Counted from the stretch's first letter, positions 26,612-35,802 are shown. The stretch: 64,000 bases of DNA from Catalinimonas alkaloidigena (GCF_029504655.1 NZ_JAQFIL010000001.1:3229001-3293000); one strand, 5' to 3'. Program-made: numbers and translations. The notes: generated by a model not told the origin, from the sequence alone.

Positions 26612-28579
26612 ATGATACTAAATAAGACGCCTATCCATCGTATTTTTTTTCTGTCGCTATTCATTTTTTCCAATGCATCATTAGCTGCCCAACCCAAATA
26701 TGATTTTATTGAGGATATTCGCCCTGTTTTAGATCAGCACTGCTTTAGCTGTCATAATGTTGGAAAAGTAGCAGGTGGTATCAACCTGGAAAAATATGAA
26801 AATCAGGGTAGACTTCTTGACGATGGTCATATATGGCTGAAAGTGGTGAAACAATTGCAATCAGGTCAAATGCCTCCTGACACCAGACCCAGACTGACCG
26901 AGAATGAATATCATATACTGGTAGATGGCATCAATGACATATTGATAAGCTCACTTACTGAAAATAATCCTGGCCGGGTAGTAATTCGCAGGTTAAGCCA
27001 TAGAGAATATCAATATACAGTCAAAGATTTAATAGGGGTGGATTTTGATGCCGAGGCTTTTTTTCCTGCTGATGGCTCCGGTGGAAGTGGCTTTGATAAT
27101 TATGCCCGAACTTTGTTCTTTACCCCACTAAAGCTGGAGCGCTATTATGCAGCAGCAGACCAAATCGTGGATGCAGTATCTAAAGACCCTAAGCTATGGA
27201 CTGCCATCGTAGCTCAGCCATACGATCCTTCAATCTGGCAAAAAGCAATACGCTGGATAAAAAGTTTTTTTGTGGAATTAGATCCTTTGCACCACCCTAG
27301 CCTGGCCGCTAAAGAAGTGCTTTTCCCCTTTGCTACAAAAACCTATCGCCGCTTTGTAAAACCCCAGGAAAAAAATGATTTGATCAGGCTTTTTCAGCAG
27401 GTCTATGCTGGTTCTGACAGCCTTAACACTCCCGAACGCTTTGATACAGCTATCCAGGAATGCCTGAAAGCGATGATGATTTCTCCGCAGTTTCTGTATA
27501 AGGTTGAAGATGAACAACCGGTAGATATCCCCTATCCTCTTAGTAATTTTGAACTGGCAAGCCGGCTTTCTTATTTCTTATGGTCCAGTATGCCTGATCA
27601 GGAACTGTTTGAAGTAGCCTATCGCGAAAACCTCCATGATACTCAGGTACTCAACGAGCAGGTAGAACGAATGCTAAAAGACCCTAAAGCAGCACGCTTT
27701 GCCGAAAGCTTCATTTCACAGTGGATGGGCATTACTAAGTTAAAAAGTAGCAGCCCTGTAGATCCTGAAAAGTTTCCTGAGTTTGATGAAAACCTCAGGC
27801 AGGCTATGTACCAGGAGACTGTGGAATACTTCACGCATATCATCACAGACGGCCACAACTTACTTGAACTGATTGACAGTGACTACACTTTTCTGAATGA
27901 AACTTTGGCTGATCATTATGGTATAGCTGATGTGGAAGGGGAAGAATTTCGCAAAGTCCAGCTCGCCAATCGCAGCCGTGGAGGTGTTATGGGAATGGGC
28001 AGTGTACTTGCCTCAACTTCTCTCCCGCTCAGGACAAGTCCGGTACTCCGTGGCAAATGGGTTTTAGAAGAAATATTAGGTACTCCGCCACCACCACCAC
28101 CACCGGACGTAGGGGAGCTTCCCGAAGAGTCCTCGCATGAAGGTACCAGCCTAAGAAATTTATTGGAAATTCACCGTGATAACGATGCCTGTAGAAGTTG
28201 TCACCAAAAAATGGATCCGATAGGCTTCGGACTAGAACACTATGATGCTATCGGTCGCTGGAGAGATACCTATGGTTCAACAGAACCTATCATAGCCTGG
28301 GATACGCTGGCGAGTGGAGAGCCGTTTAACGGGCCGATAGAATTGAAAAAGATACTTTTTCAAAAGCAGGATAATTTTGCCAGAACCATCTCAGAACGGA
28401 TGTTTACTTATGCTATTGGTCGCTCCATTGAGTTTGTAGATGAGCCTACCATGCAAAACCTCTCCAAAATACTCATTGAAAATAACTTCAATTCAACCGC
28501 CCTTATAAAAGAACTTGTAAACTCATATCCCTTTCGTTATCGCACCAATGATTACGGGAGAAAACTTGATGTACTATGA
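26612..28579 (+). CDS. DUF1592-family secreted cytochrome-like protein (DUF1587/1595/1592/1588/1585)
   Basis: 655 aa from the ATG at 26612 (a TTG 45 bp earlier is in frame; the ATG gives the signal peptide IFFLSLFIFSNASLAA). N-terminal CFSCH (Cys44-x-x-Cys47-His48) begins a planctomycete-type cytochrome domain. Then RRLSHREYQYTVKDLIG (DUF1587), helical DUF1595 and DUF1592 regions (SNFELASRLSYFLWSSMPD), GGVMGMGSVLASTSLPLRTSPVLRGKWVLE (DUF1588) with CRSCHQKMDPIGFGLEHYD (Cys527-x-x-Cys530-His531), and DUF1585 at the end. Probably binds two c-type hemes in the periplasm. Overlaps the DUF1552 gene by 4 bp (ATGA); such pairs recur in Planctomycetes and related bacteria. The reaction is unknown. Confidence 0.88.
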   Translation: MILNKTPIHRIFFLSLFIFSNASLAAQPKYDFIEDIRPVLDQHCFSCHNVGKVAGGINLEKYENQGRLLDDGHIWLKVVKQLQSGQMPPDTRPRLTENEYHILVDGINDILISSLTENNPGRVVIRRLSHREYQYTVKDLIGVDFDAEAFFPADGSGGSGFDNYARTLFFTPLKLERYYAAADQIVDAVSKDPKLWTAIVAQPYDPSIWQKAIRWIKSFFVELDPLHHPSLAAKEVLFPFATKTYRRFVKPQEKNDLIRLFQQVYAGSDSLNTPERFDTAIQECLKAMMISPQFLYKVEDEQPVDIPYPLSNFELASRLSYFLWSSMPDQELFEVAYRENLHDTQVLNEQVERMLKDPKAARFAESFISQWMGITKLKSSSPVDPEKFPEFDENLRQAMYQETVEYFTHIITDGHNLLELIDSDYTFLNETLADHYGIADVEGEEFRKVQLANRSRGGVMGMGSVLASTSLPLRTSPVLRGKWVLEEILGTPPPPPPPDVGELPEESSHEGTSLRNLLEIHRDNDACRSCHQKMDPIGFGLEHYDAIGRWRDTYGSTEPIIAWDTLASGEPFNGPIELKKILFQKQDNFARTISERMFTYAIGRSIEFVDEPTMQNLSKILIENNFNSTALIKELVNSYPFRYRTNDYGRKLDVL

Positions 28580-29958
28580 AAAAGTCCTGGCAGATTTCGC
28601 GTCGTAGAATGTTAAAAGGTCTTGGAGCCAGTATTGCTCTGCCATTTCTGGATGCAATGGTTCCCAATAGCCTGATATCTTCTCCTTTACAAAAACCTCC
28701 ATTAAGAGCTGCCTTTATGTTTATGCCCAATGGTGTACATCCTGACAAGTGGACTCCCATGCAGTACGGCAGAAACTTTGAGCTCTCTCCCATCCTCTCT
28801 CCATTGCAAACTGTCAAAGACGATATACTGGTACTAAATGAGCTGAGAAACAGGCTTAGCAGCTATCGGGGGGATGATGGGCATTATACCAAAACTGCCA
28901 GTTTTCTAACCTGTCTGCCCATTTTTAAGACTACGGGTGATAACCTGCATAGTGGAGGTACATCAGTGGATCAAATGATCGCTAAACACATCGGGCATCA
29001 AACTTTATTTCCTTCGCTACAATATGGTATGGAAAGAATTAGTTCTGGCATAGATGCCAATGTCGGCTTCACCCGCCTGTACGGATCATCTATTTCATGG
29101 CAGACTCCTACCCAACCCTGCTCCAAGGAAATTAACCCACGCCTGGCTTTTGACAGGCTTTTCAGAAATTTTGTTCCTAGTTCCAAAAAGGAAGAAGATC
29201 CCTGGAAGCAAAGTGTGCTTGACCTGGTCATGGATGATGCAAAAGGGCTGCAAAGGAAACTGGGTCGTAGCGATCAGGATAAGCTTGAAGAATACCTGGA
29301 GTCAATTCGTTCGGTGGAAAAAAGGATTCTGAGTTATGAGCAACAAAAAGCTTTTGAAGCAAAGATAACAAATGATATTCGTGAAGAAATTGTAAGGCTC
29401 AACGTTCGTATTGACGAATATTCTGAAATGAATCTTGGTGTTGATATTACTGAAAAGGTAAGACAGATGATGGATATAATGACTCTTGCCTTCTGGAGCG
29501 ATGCTACAAGAGTAAGTAGCTTCATGTTTGGTAATTCTGTTAGCAACAGAAACTTCACGTTTCTTCCCGGTGTCTTTGGTAGTCATCACCAGATCTCACA
29601 TCATAAAGACGACCCCAGGCATCTTGATGAATACGAAACAATTAACCGTTGGCATGTAGAACAATATGCCTATTTTCTGAACAAACTCAAATCAATACCT
29701 GAAGGTGATGGTAATATGCTGGACAATTCAATGGTGCTTCTGGGCTCAGGCATCAGAGATGGAAACCGGCACTCTCCGTATAATTTACCGGTACTGTTGG
29801 CTGGTAAGGGAGGCGGTGCGATAAAGACAGGGCAAAACCTTAAATTTAAGGAAGAAACACCCCTGGCAAATCTTTACCAATCCATGCTCAATATTTACGA
29901 AGTACCTCAGGAATGTTTTGGGGATAGTACCGGAGAATTATGTGAAATTTATGCATAG
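28576..29958 (+). CDS. DUF1552-family Tat-exported protein
   Basis: 460 aa. N-terminus MKKSWQISRRRMLKGLGASI has a twin-arginine motif (SRRRMLKG), so it is exported folded through Tat. The body matches the DUF1552 pattern: MFMPNGVHPDKW near 50-62, GGTSVDQMIA near 118-127, SISW, a long helical part RSDQDKLEEYLESIRSVEKRI, and a C-terminal MVLLGSGIRDGNRHSPYNLPVLLAGKGGG that resembles the alkaline-phosphatase-like/DUF1501 superfamily end with a Gly-rich His motif. Translationally coupled to the DUF1592 gene in front. Probably forms a periplasmic complex with it; a Tat route suggests a bound cofactor. No activity is known. Confidence 0.88.
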   Translation: MKKSWQISRRRMLKGLGASIALPFLDAMVPNSLISSPLQKPPLRAAFMFMPNGVHPDKWTPMQYGRNFELSPILSPLQTVKDDILVLNELRNRLSSYRGDDGHYTKTASFLTCLPIFKTTGDNLHSGGTSVDQMIAKHIGHQTLFPSLQYGMERISSGIDANVGFTRLYGSSISWQTPTQPCSKEINPRLAFDRLFRNFVPSSKKEEDPWKQSVLDLVMDDAKGLQRKLGRSDQDKLEEYLESIRSVEKRILSYEQQKAFEAKITNDIREEIVRLNVRIDEYSEMNLGVDITEKVRQMMDIMTLAFWSDATRVSSFMFGNSVSNRNFTFLPGVFGSHHQISHHKDDPRHLDEYETINRWHVEQYAYFLNKLKSIPEGDGNMLDNSMVLLGSGIRDGNRHSPYNLPVLLAGKGGGAIKTGQNLKFKEETPLANLYQSMLNIYEVPQECFGDSTGELCEIYA

Positions 29959-31465
29959 CGATAAGAATATGTCCAGTAAATTAAATGCGCTGCTGAAGAA
30001 AACCACCTTATTTAACCAAGTATTTCTTTTTTTCACATTGCTCTCTTTATTCTTACTTTCTTTCCCATTCTGGCCGGTCACTGAAGAGGACGTTTCTCAA
30101 TGGGTCTTATTCAGCGGACGTTTCCACCCTCTGATCATCCATTTCCCTATCGTACTGCTTTTTGTACTGTTATTTTGGGAATGCATGGTACGGCTCGGAT
30201 GGATAGAAAGGCAAATTTCCTTTCAAATTCTTTTACTCATTTTATCTGCGATTTTCAGTGTATTCTCCGTTATCATTGGCTTTGCTTTGTTTCAAAGCGG
30301 TGGATATAGCGGTGAGACAGTATATTCTCATTTATATGCTGGAATAGCAGTCGCAATAGGAGCACTTACTGCCTTGCTTTTCTGTTGGAAAGCCTACCAA
30401 CTGAACTTTAAGAAATATACGAATGGGTATTTAATTATTCTTTTACTCACCAACCTGCTGATAGTTTACACCAGTCATCTGGGAGGATCCTTAACACACG
30501 GAGAAGATTTTTTAACTGAGCATTTTCCGCTGAAATCTGTTCCTGTCAGTGCTTATGACCAAAAGCCTTTAGATGAAATGCTGGTCTTTGAAGATATTAT
30601 CCAAAATACATTGGATGCTCGCTGTTATTCATGTCATAATGAAAATAAAACGAAGGGAGGATATCTGATGACTAGCTTTGATGATTTTCTCAAGGGAGGT
30701 AAAAGTAAAAAAACAGCTATTGTGCCTGCTAAGCCTTACGAAAGTGAGTTATTTCAGCGAATCACCCTGGAAGAAAGCCATGATGATCATATGCCTCCGG
30801 AAGGTAAAACACCTTTGACGAATCAGGAGATTCTGATGTTAGAAAAATGGATTGAAAAAGGAGCATTACAAGGAATTTCGCTTTCGGACATACGAGCAGA
30901 CAGTGTGTATTTTACACTTTTGAGTAGTCAGGCTCAGCGCCTTCAACAAGAGATGCGCATACAAGCTCAAAGAGAGCAGGAATTGGATGGGCTGATACAA
31001 CTAGTGGCTCATCAAGAGCAGTCTTTCTTATTGGAAAAAGACAAAGAAAATAAGAATGGACTTGTGCTCAGCATGCAATTTCCCGGTACCAGCTTTGATG
31101 ATAACCAGTTGGCTGAGCTTCAGGCAGTTTTCTCGCATATTCATAGAGCTTCATTTAATGCCAGTAACATTAGCGATGACGCATTTTATCATATCGGCCA
31201 GATGAATAACTTGAGGGCGCTTTTTTTACAGCAAACTCGTATCAAAGGCAATGGGTTGATTTACCTCCAGAATTTAGAGTCATTAGAGATACTAGATCTA
31301 TCGGGTACAGAAGTTGATGATGCAGAGCTCTTGCATGTACTTAAGATTAACAGTTTACAGCACTTATATCTTTATGAGACACACGTTAATCCGGTCATCG
31401 TAGATGCTATCGCTAAAAATAATCCTCAGTTAGAAGTTCATTTAGAAAGAGGAACCTTATTTTAG
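29951..31465 (+). CDS. Membrane DUF2231/cytochrome-c/LRR protein
   Basis: 504 aa from the ATG at 29951 (8-bp overlap with the DUF1552 gene); a second ATG is at 29969 and the frame also opens at a TTG at 29918. Four or five membrane helices in the first 180 residues with RFHPLIIHFPIVLLFVLLFW, the DUF2231 mark. Then ARCYSCHNENKTKGG (Cys225-x-x-Cys228-His229 by the 29951 start) and DDHMPPEGKTPLTNQEI, a planctomycete-type cytochrome c with a Met axial candidate. The C-terminus (about 340-504) has LRR-like repeats (MNNLRALFLQQTRI, LESLEILDLSGTEV, INSLQHLYLYETHV). Likely an inner-membrane electron carrier or anchor for the two secreted proteins before it. Function unknown. Confidence 0.82.
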   Translation: MHSDKNMSSKLNALLKKTTLFNQVFLFFTLLSLFLLSFPFWPVTEEDVSQWVLFSGRFHPLIIHFPIVLLFVLLFWECMVRLGWIERQISFQILLLILSAIFSVFSVIIGFALFQSGGYSGETVYSHLYAGIAVAIGALTALLFCWKAYQLNFKKYTNGYLIILLLTNLLIVYTSHLGGSLTHGEDFLTEHFPLKSVPVSAYDQKPLDEMLVFEDIIQNTLDARCYSCHNENKTKGGYLMTSFDDFLKGGKSKKTAIVPAKPYESELFQRITLEESHDDHMPPEGKTPLTNQEILMLEKWIEKGALQGISLSDIRADSVYFTLLSSQAQRLQQEMRIQAQREQELDGLIQLVAHQEQSFLLEKDKENKNGLVLSMQFPGTSFDDNQLAELQAVFSHIHRASFNASNISDDAFYHIGQMNNLRALFLQQTRIKGNGLIYLQNLESLEILDLSGTEVDDAELLHVLKINSLQHLYLYETHVNPVIVDAIAKNNPQLEVHLERGTLF

Positions 31466-31504
31466 TATCTGAAAGGTTTCCAGGCATTTTCAGAAACATG
31501 CAAA

Positions 31505-33088
31505 ATGAACAAGACCTTAACTAAAATAGGAGTTGTCCTTTCATTAATCTTTGTCTTACCAGCGGTCTTTTTTTCCGTGTATCAGATCAATTCGCTTAAT
31601 AAGCATGAATTGATTATTGAAGAGATCTATAATAATCAGCTGGATGCAATTCTTTTTTCTGTAAATCAGTACTCGACCGATGTACTTAGCGCATGGGCTT
31701 CTGAAGTTGACTTACTTCTGGAAGACAGCACTTTTTTTAACAGCCAGAGGCTGGCTACTTTTTTTGCTGAAAAAAATTCAATTCAATATCTCATTGCAAT
31801 AGATAGTGCTGATTACGCCAACATTTACCTTTTCAACGAAGGTAGTGGGCGCCAGGTGAATGATTCGTTAGGGTTACATATCAGTGAAACATTGAATCAA
31901 AGAAAGGCATTGATTGAGAGGTTATTCTCTTATCTGGATAATGGTTATAGAAAAATAGAACCTATTTCTATTCTGAAAGAGCAAGATGCCATGCTGCAAA
32001 TTTTCTTACCTCAGGGAGACTTGCCCACCAACTACATTTGTGGCTTCATCATAACGCCCTCCTCATTTATTCAAAATGTACTGGGGCCCAAAATACAGGC
32101 TATATCCCAAGAAAAATTTGTGATATCTGCTTTTCGAGGTCAGGACAATTCACTTATTTACACATCTGATGGTGCGAATAACAACATGCATCAGCTCAAT
32201 CCTCTTCCTTTTTGGCTTTTCCCAGACTATTATCTATCTATCAACCTTAATGGACAAACCATTGAGACACTGGCTCATAGCCGATTAATAAATGATATTA
32301 TTTTAATTATTGGGCTTGATTTCATCCTTTTACTTGGTGTTTGGTTTGTTTACCGTAATGTGAAAAGGGAAATAGAACTTGCTCAAATTAAGTCAGATTT
32401 TGTATCCAATGTATCCCATGAGCTCAGAACTCCCCTTTCCTTAATCAGTATGTTTGCCGAAACACTTATGCTTAATCGCATTAAAACTGAAGAGCGTAAG
32501 CAGGAATATTATAAAATAATCAGCCAGGAAACAGTGAGGCTCACTGCCATGGTCAATAAAATACTCAATTTCTCCAAAATTGAAGCCGGCCAACGGAAGT
32601 ACAATCTTAAAACTTTGGATTTGAACGAGCTAATCAGAGAAGTAGTAGAGGCGTATGAGTTTCACCTCAGCAGCCAGGGCTTCAAGTATGCTTATTTTTC
32701 AAAAGATGATGAAATGCTAATAAACGGAGATGCTGAAGCCATTACTGAAGCACTAATCAACTTACTAGATAACGCAATCAAATACAGCCCTGAGCACAAA
32801 GAAATCGCTGTATCTACTGGCATTACTGACCAGTATTTCTACGTTGAGGTTACTGATAAAGGGCTGGGTATCTCTGATGGTAATCAAAATGTAATATTTG
32901 ATAAATTTTTCAGAGGCAGTGGTTCCCAAAGTGTTAAAGGTACCGGTTTAGGCTTGAGTTTAGTCAAGCATATCATGGAGGCACATCATGGAAAAGTAGA
33001 ATTAATCAGCAATTTAGGTGAAGGAAGTACTTTCAGGCTCTGCTTTCCGATCAGGTATAAAGTCACTAAACTTTTAGAGAATTCATGA
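31505..33088 (+). CDS. Sensor histidine kinase
   Basis: 527 aa. Membrane helix near residues 8-27, a periplasmic sensor of about 230 residues without a recognised fold, a second helix near 262-280, then HisKA (FVSNVSHELRTPLSL, phospho-acceptor His305) and HATPase_c (N box INLLDNAIKYSP, G1 DKGLGIS, G2 GTGLGLSLVKHIM). It lies 39 bp behind the cytochrome/LRR gene on the same strand and overlaps the response-regulator gene by 4 bp, so the pair belongs to the operon. The sensed signal may concern the redox proteins in front; that link is inferred from position. Confidence 0.94.
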   Translation: MNKTLTKIGVVLSLIFVLPAVFFSVYQINSLNKHELIIEEIYNNQLDAILFSVNQYSTDVLSAWASEVDLLLEDSTFFNSQRLATFFAEKNSIQYLIAIDSADYANIYLFNEGSGRQVNDSLGLHISETLNQRKALIERLFSYLDNGYRKIEPISILKEQDAMLQIFLPQGDLPTNYICGFIITPSSFIQNVLGPKIQAISQEKFVISAFRGQDNSLIYTSDGANNNMHQLNPLPFWLFPDYYLSINLNGQTIETLAHSRLINDIILIIGLDFILLLGVWFVYRNVKREIELAQIKSDFVSNVSHELRTPLSLISMFAETLMLNRIKTEERKQEYYKIISQETVRLTAMVNKILNFSKIEAGQRKYNLKTLDLNELIREVVEAYEFHLSSQGFKYAYFSKDDEMLINGDAEAITEALINLLDNAIKYSPEHKEIAVSTGITDQYFYVEVTDKGLGISDGNQNVIFDKFFRGSGSQSVKGTGLGLSLVKHIMEAHHGKVELISNLGEGSTFRLCFPIRYKVTKLLENS

Positions 33089-33777
33089 ACCGGATTTTGG
33101 TAGTTGAAGACGAACCAGCTATGGTAATGGGTTTGAGAGATAACCTAGAATTTGAAGGTTATCATGTTGAGACCGTAACTGATGGGCAAATAGGATATGA
33201 GCTGATTATGCAAAGGAAATTTGACCTTATCTTATTGGATGTGATGCTGCCAAATATGTCGGGCTTTGATATTTGTAAGCAAGTCAGAAATCAAAATAAC
33301 CGTACGCCCATCATATTGCTAACTGCCAAAGGTGATGAAATAGACAAGGTACTCGGTCTTGAACTAGGAGCAGACGATTATATTACCAAACCGTTTAGCT
33401 TAAGAGAATTACTGGCACGAATAAAAGCGGTGCTCAGGAGAGGAGGAAATACAATAGCTACTGAAGATAAAAATATACAAATAGGTAGATTGAAGCTCAA
33501 TTTATTGAGTTATACAGCACATGAAAATGATAAGGAGGTTAAGATGACTTATCGTGAATTTGAAGTGCTAAAATATCTTTGGGATCATCAGAATGAGATA
33601 GTAAGCAGGTATGACCTATTGGACAATATATGGGGATATGAAGATGAACAACCTACTACCAGAACCATAGATAATTTCATTGTCAAACTAAGAAACAAGA
33701 TTGAAGCCAATGCTGCCAATCCAAAAATCATTCTGACAGTACATGGTATTGGCTACAAAATGCTTATCCGGCGGTAG
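33085..33777 (+). CDS. OmpR-family response regulator
   Basis: 230 aa. Receiver domain with acidic pocket VVEDEP, phospho-acceptor Asp52 in LILLDVMLPNMSG, TAKGDE and Lys in DDYITKPFSLREL; then a winged-helix DNA-binding domain (about 130-230: MTYREFEVLKYLWDHQNEIVSR, TIDNFIVKLRNKI, ILTVHGIGYKM). Partner of the kinase in front (ATGA overlap). Target genes are not known; autoregulation of the five-gene operon is likely but not shown. Confidence 0.95.
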   Translation: MNRILVVEDEPAMVMGLRDNLEFEGYHVETVTDGQIGYELIMQRKFDLILLDVMLPNMSGFDICKQVRNQNNRTPIILLTAKGDEIDKVLGLELGADDYITKPFSLRELLARIKAVLRRGGNTIATEDKNIQIGRLKLNLLSYTAHENDKEVKMTYREFEVLKYLWDHQNEIVSRYDLLDNIWGYEDEQPTTRTIDNFIVKLRNKIEANAANPKIILTVHGIGYKMLIRR

Positions 33778-33910
33778 CGTGTCTTTTCTTATTTTCAGAA
33801 GATGACTCACGCAACTCTGTAAGGTAACTAGATACCAGTACTCTGATATTTTGAGGACGACCGTATCTTTCGTTTTCCAACTTATCCCGATAAAGTGTTT
33901 TAGTTTCCAT
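33764..33910 (-). CDS. Small basic protein, convergent with the response regulator
   Basis: 48 aa from the ATG at 33910 (METKTLYRDKLENERYGR...), whose last 14 bp lie on the other strand of the response-regulator 3' end. It is highly charged (Arg, Lys, Glu-rich), with the core RPQNIRVLVSSYLTELRES. No known domain. Supporting points: plausible composition and an open promoter region with an inverted repeat (33952-33991) just upstream. Against: short, and a partial overlap. Could be a small regulator or a chance frame. Confidence 0.4.
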   Translation of the reverse strand: METKTLYRDKLENERYGRPQNIRVLVSSYLTELRESSSENKKRHATAG

Positions 33911-33951
33911 TATCTTAATTTTTAAAGTTGATAATGCTAATATACACAATT

Positions 33952-33991
33952 GTACTTAAAAAGAGAATTATTTTATACTTTTTTTAAGTAC
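33952..33991. repeat. Inverted repeat in a divergent promoter region
   Basis: GTACTTAAAAAG and CTTTTTTTAAGTAC, a near-perfect 12-bp inverted repeat (two extra T in the right arm) with a 14-nt spacer. It lies between the small minus-strand gene and the retropepsin-like gene and may be an operator or a terminator-like hairpin. Confidence 0.45.
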
Positions 33992-34138
33992 TTACTATTC
34001 TATATATTTGCTTTCTGTGCATAATATATTGATTTACAGTTATTTATACAGGTGACATCTTTTTACATTCAATTACTGAAGCATGGCAAAATCTTCTGAA
34101 TCATCTACTAAATTGAGTATGTTGTAAAATCAATAGAG

Positions 34139-34717
34139 ATGAAACCCATACTAATAATAACCTGCATCATGATTGCGAGTTGTTCTACTCAGCTCCAAGC
34201 GCAAGCTTCAGAAATTGAATATATTGAGTTTGTACATCTGGACAGGAAACCGATAGTGGCCGCCAGGGTAAATGGTATTGAAACTTACCTGATGGTAGAT
34301 ACAGGCTCAGATATTTCTGTATTAAATCAAAATGTTTCTGATGAGTTCGGTTTCGTTCCTTCAGTCAACAATGAAGTTTCTTATAATATTGAAGGGCTTA
34401 ATGGTGAAAAGAAAAGTATTAGCTGGGCAAAAAAAGTAAAAGTAAGCCTCGGCAGCAGTGAAATCAGAGCCCGCTTTTATAGTATGGATTTAAGTAATTT
34501 AGTGAATTCTGTAAAAAAGAAAACTCATATTACAATACAAGGAATTATTGGTTCTGACATTATGAAAAAATACGACTTCAGAGTAGACTATAGAAACAAA
34601 AAAATTGGCTTCTCTACTAAGCATTTAATATCAGCTACAAAAACTGATAAACAGCATACATATTATTCTGTATTGAAAAATGGTTTATCAATAATTTCGT
34701 CTAAGCAAATATTCTAA
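34139..34717 (+). CDS. Retropepsin-like aspartic protease, exported
   Basis: 192 aa. Signal-like start (PILIITCIMIASCSTQLQAQ) with a cysteine in ASC-S that could be a lipobox. Single aspartyl-protease unit of the retropepsin/DUF4124-type family: VAARVNGIETYLMVDTGSDISVLN (catalytic DTG), the flap region YNIEGLNGEK, and IQGIIGSDIMKKYDFRVDYRNKKIGF, the standard second hydrophobic-G-x-D element. One DTG per chain means it must dimerise to be active. Bacterial relatives clip membrane or envelope proteins. No co-transcribed partner is evident, as the next gene is 42 bp further on. Confidence 0.85.
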   Translation: MKPILIITCIMIASCSTQLQAQASEIEYIEFVHLDRKPIVAARVNGIETYLMVDTGSDISVLNQNVSDEFGFVPSVNNEVSYNIEGLNGEKKSISWAKKVKVSLGSSEIRARFYSMDLSNLVNSVKKKTHITIQGIIGSDIMKKYDFRVDYRNKKIGFSTKHLISATKTDKQHTYYSVLKNGLSIISSKQIF

Positions 34718-34759
34718 ATTTTTAATTCTGATTATCTGATTTTACGTCAAATTCTGCTG

Positions 34760-35788
34760 ATGCCAGTAACCTACTTTCATAAATTTTCCTTTTGGTTTGT
34801 CGTATTTTCTACTTTTACCATTGTAGTTGCCAATGCGTCTTCCTGGGAGTTGCGCCTTGACCTCCAAGGTGAATGGAAATTTCATATAGGAGATAAGCCA
34901 AATTGGGCGGAGGTTACTTATAGAGATGATCACTGGGAAAAAGTGCAGGTACCTTCAGCCTGGGAGACCCAGGGATTTCATGCTTACGATGGATTTGCCT
35001 GGTATCGGAAAACATTTGATTTAACAGAAGAGCAAAGTGAAGAAAACCTTTACATTTCTCTGGGATACATTGATGATGTAGATGAGGTATATATGAATGG
35101 TAAACTTATCGGATTTTCTGGTGCATTCCCCCCTTACTTCCAGACCGCATACAATGCATTCCGTCGCTACCCTATACCGCTTGAATACCTTAACCCTCAA
35201 GGAAAAAATACTATTGCAATCAGGGTATATGATGCTAAAATTGATGGTGGAATCCTCTCAGGAGTGATAGGCATAGTAACAAATGCTGAATACAACAAGC
35301 TTGATGTAGACCTGGGTGGATTGTGGAATTTTAGATTGGGCGACAATATGCAATGGAAAGAGGAGAACGATAAATCCACTCATTGGGTAAGCGTTATGGC
35401 TCCATTATTTTGGGAGAAGCAAGGCTTTGCAAGTTATGATGGTTTTGCCTGGTATCGTAAGGTTTTCTATTTACCCAAAGCACTTGAGAGTAAAGACCAA
35501 ATACTATTGTTGGGAATGATAGATGACTACGATCAAACCTATGTAAACGGGCAACTGGTAGGTAGCACCGGCTTTGACGATAATGGGCAATATATCGTAA
35601 ATGATAATTATGCGTACACCAGCATTCGTAAATACGATTTAAGTTCGGAGATACTTAGATATGGCGATTACAATACCATAGCCATTCGTGTGTATGACAA
35701 AATCATTGATGGAGGAATTTATAAAGGTCCTCTCGGTATTCTCAGTCAGGATAATTACACTAAATTCTGGCGCCGCTGGTGGCGTTAA
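34760..35788 (+). CDS. Tandem GH2-like sugar-binding beta-sandwich protein, no catalytic domain
   Basis: 342 aa, probable signal peptide (FWFVVFSTFTIVVANASS). Two copies of the galactose-binding-like jelly roll found at the N-terminus of GH2 enzymes and sialate esterases: repeat 1 about 30-175 (LDLQGEWKFHIGD, WETQGFHAYDGFAWYRKTF, YIDDVDEVYMNGKLIGFSG, NTIAIRVYDAKIDGGILSG) and repeat 2 about 183-335 (VDLGGLWNFRLGD, WEKQGFASYDGFAWYRKVF, MIDDYDQTYVNGQLVGSTG, NTIAIRVYDKIIDGGIYKG). The copies align along their whole length, so the gene arose by internal duplication. No glycosidase barrel follows. It is likely to bind glycans in the periplasm. Confidence 0.85.
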   Translation: MPVTYFHKFSFWFVVFSTFTIVVANASSWELRLDLQGEWKFHIGDKPNWAEVTYRDDHWEKVQVPSAWETQGFHAYDGFAWYRKTFDLTEEQSEENLYISLGYIDDVDEVYMNGKLIGFSGAFPPYFQTAYNAFRRYPIPLEYLNPQGKNTIAIRVYDAKIDGGILSGVIGIVTNAEYNKLDVDLGGLWNFRLGDNMQWKEENDKSTHWVSVMAPLFWEKQGFASYDGFAWYRKVFYLPKALESKDQILLLGMIDDYDQTYVNGQLVGSTGFDDNGQYIVNDNYAYTSIRKYDLSSEILRYGDYNTIAIRVYDKIIDGGIYKGPLGILSQDNYTKFWRRWWR

Positions 35789-35802
35789 ATAGCGGATTGG
35801 CA

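Noticed and set aside
28084..28116. Tandem CCACCA repeat inside the DUF1592 gene
   Set aside because: It encodes a short proline run (PPPPPPP) within an intact frame, a normal linker of this family and not a separate repeat element.
31468..31494. 7-bp hairpin between the LRR-cytochrome gene and the histidine kinase
   Set aside because: TCTGAAA/TTTCAGA without a T-run; too weak to call a terminator that would split the operon.
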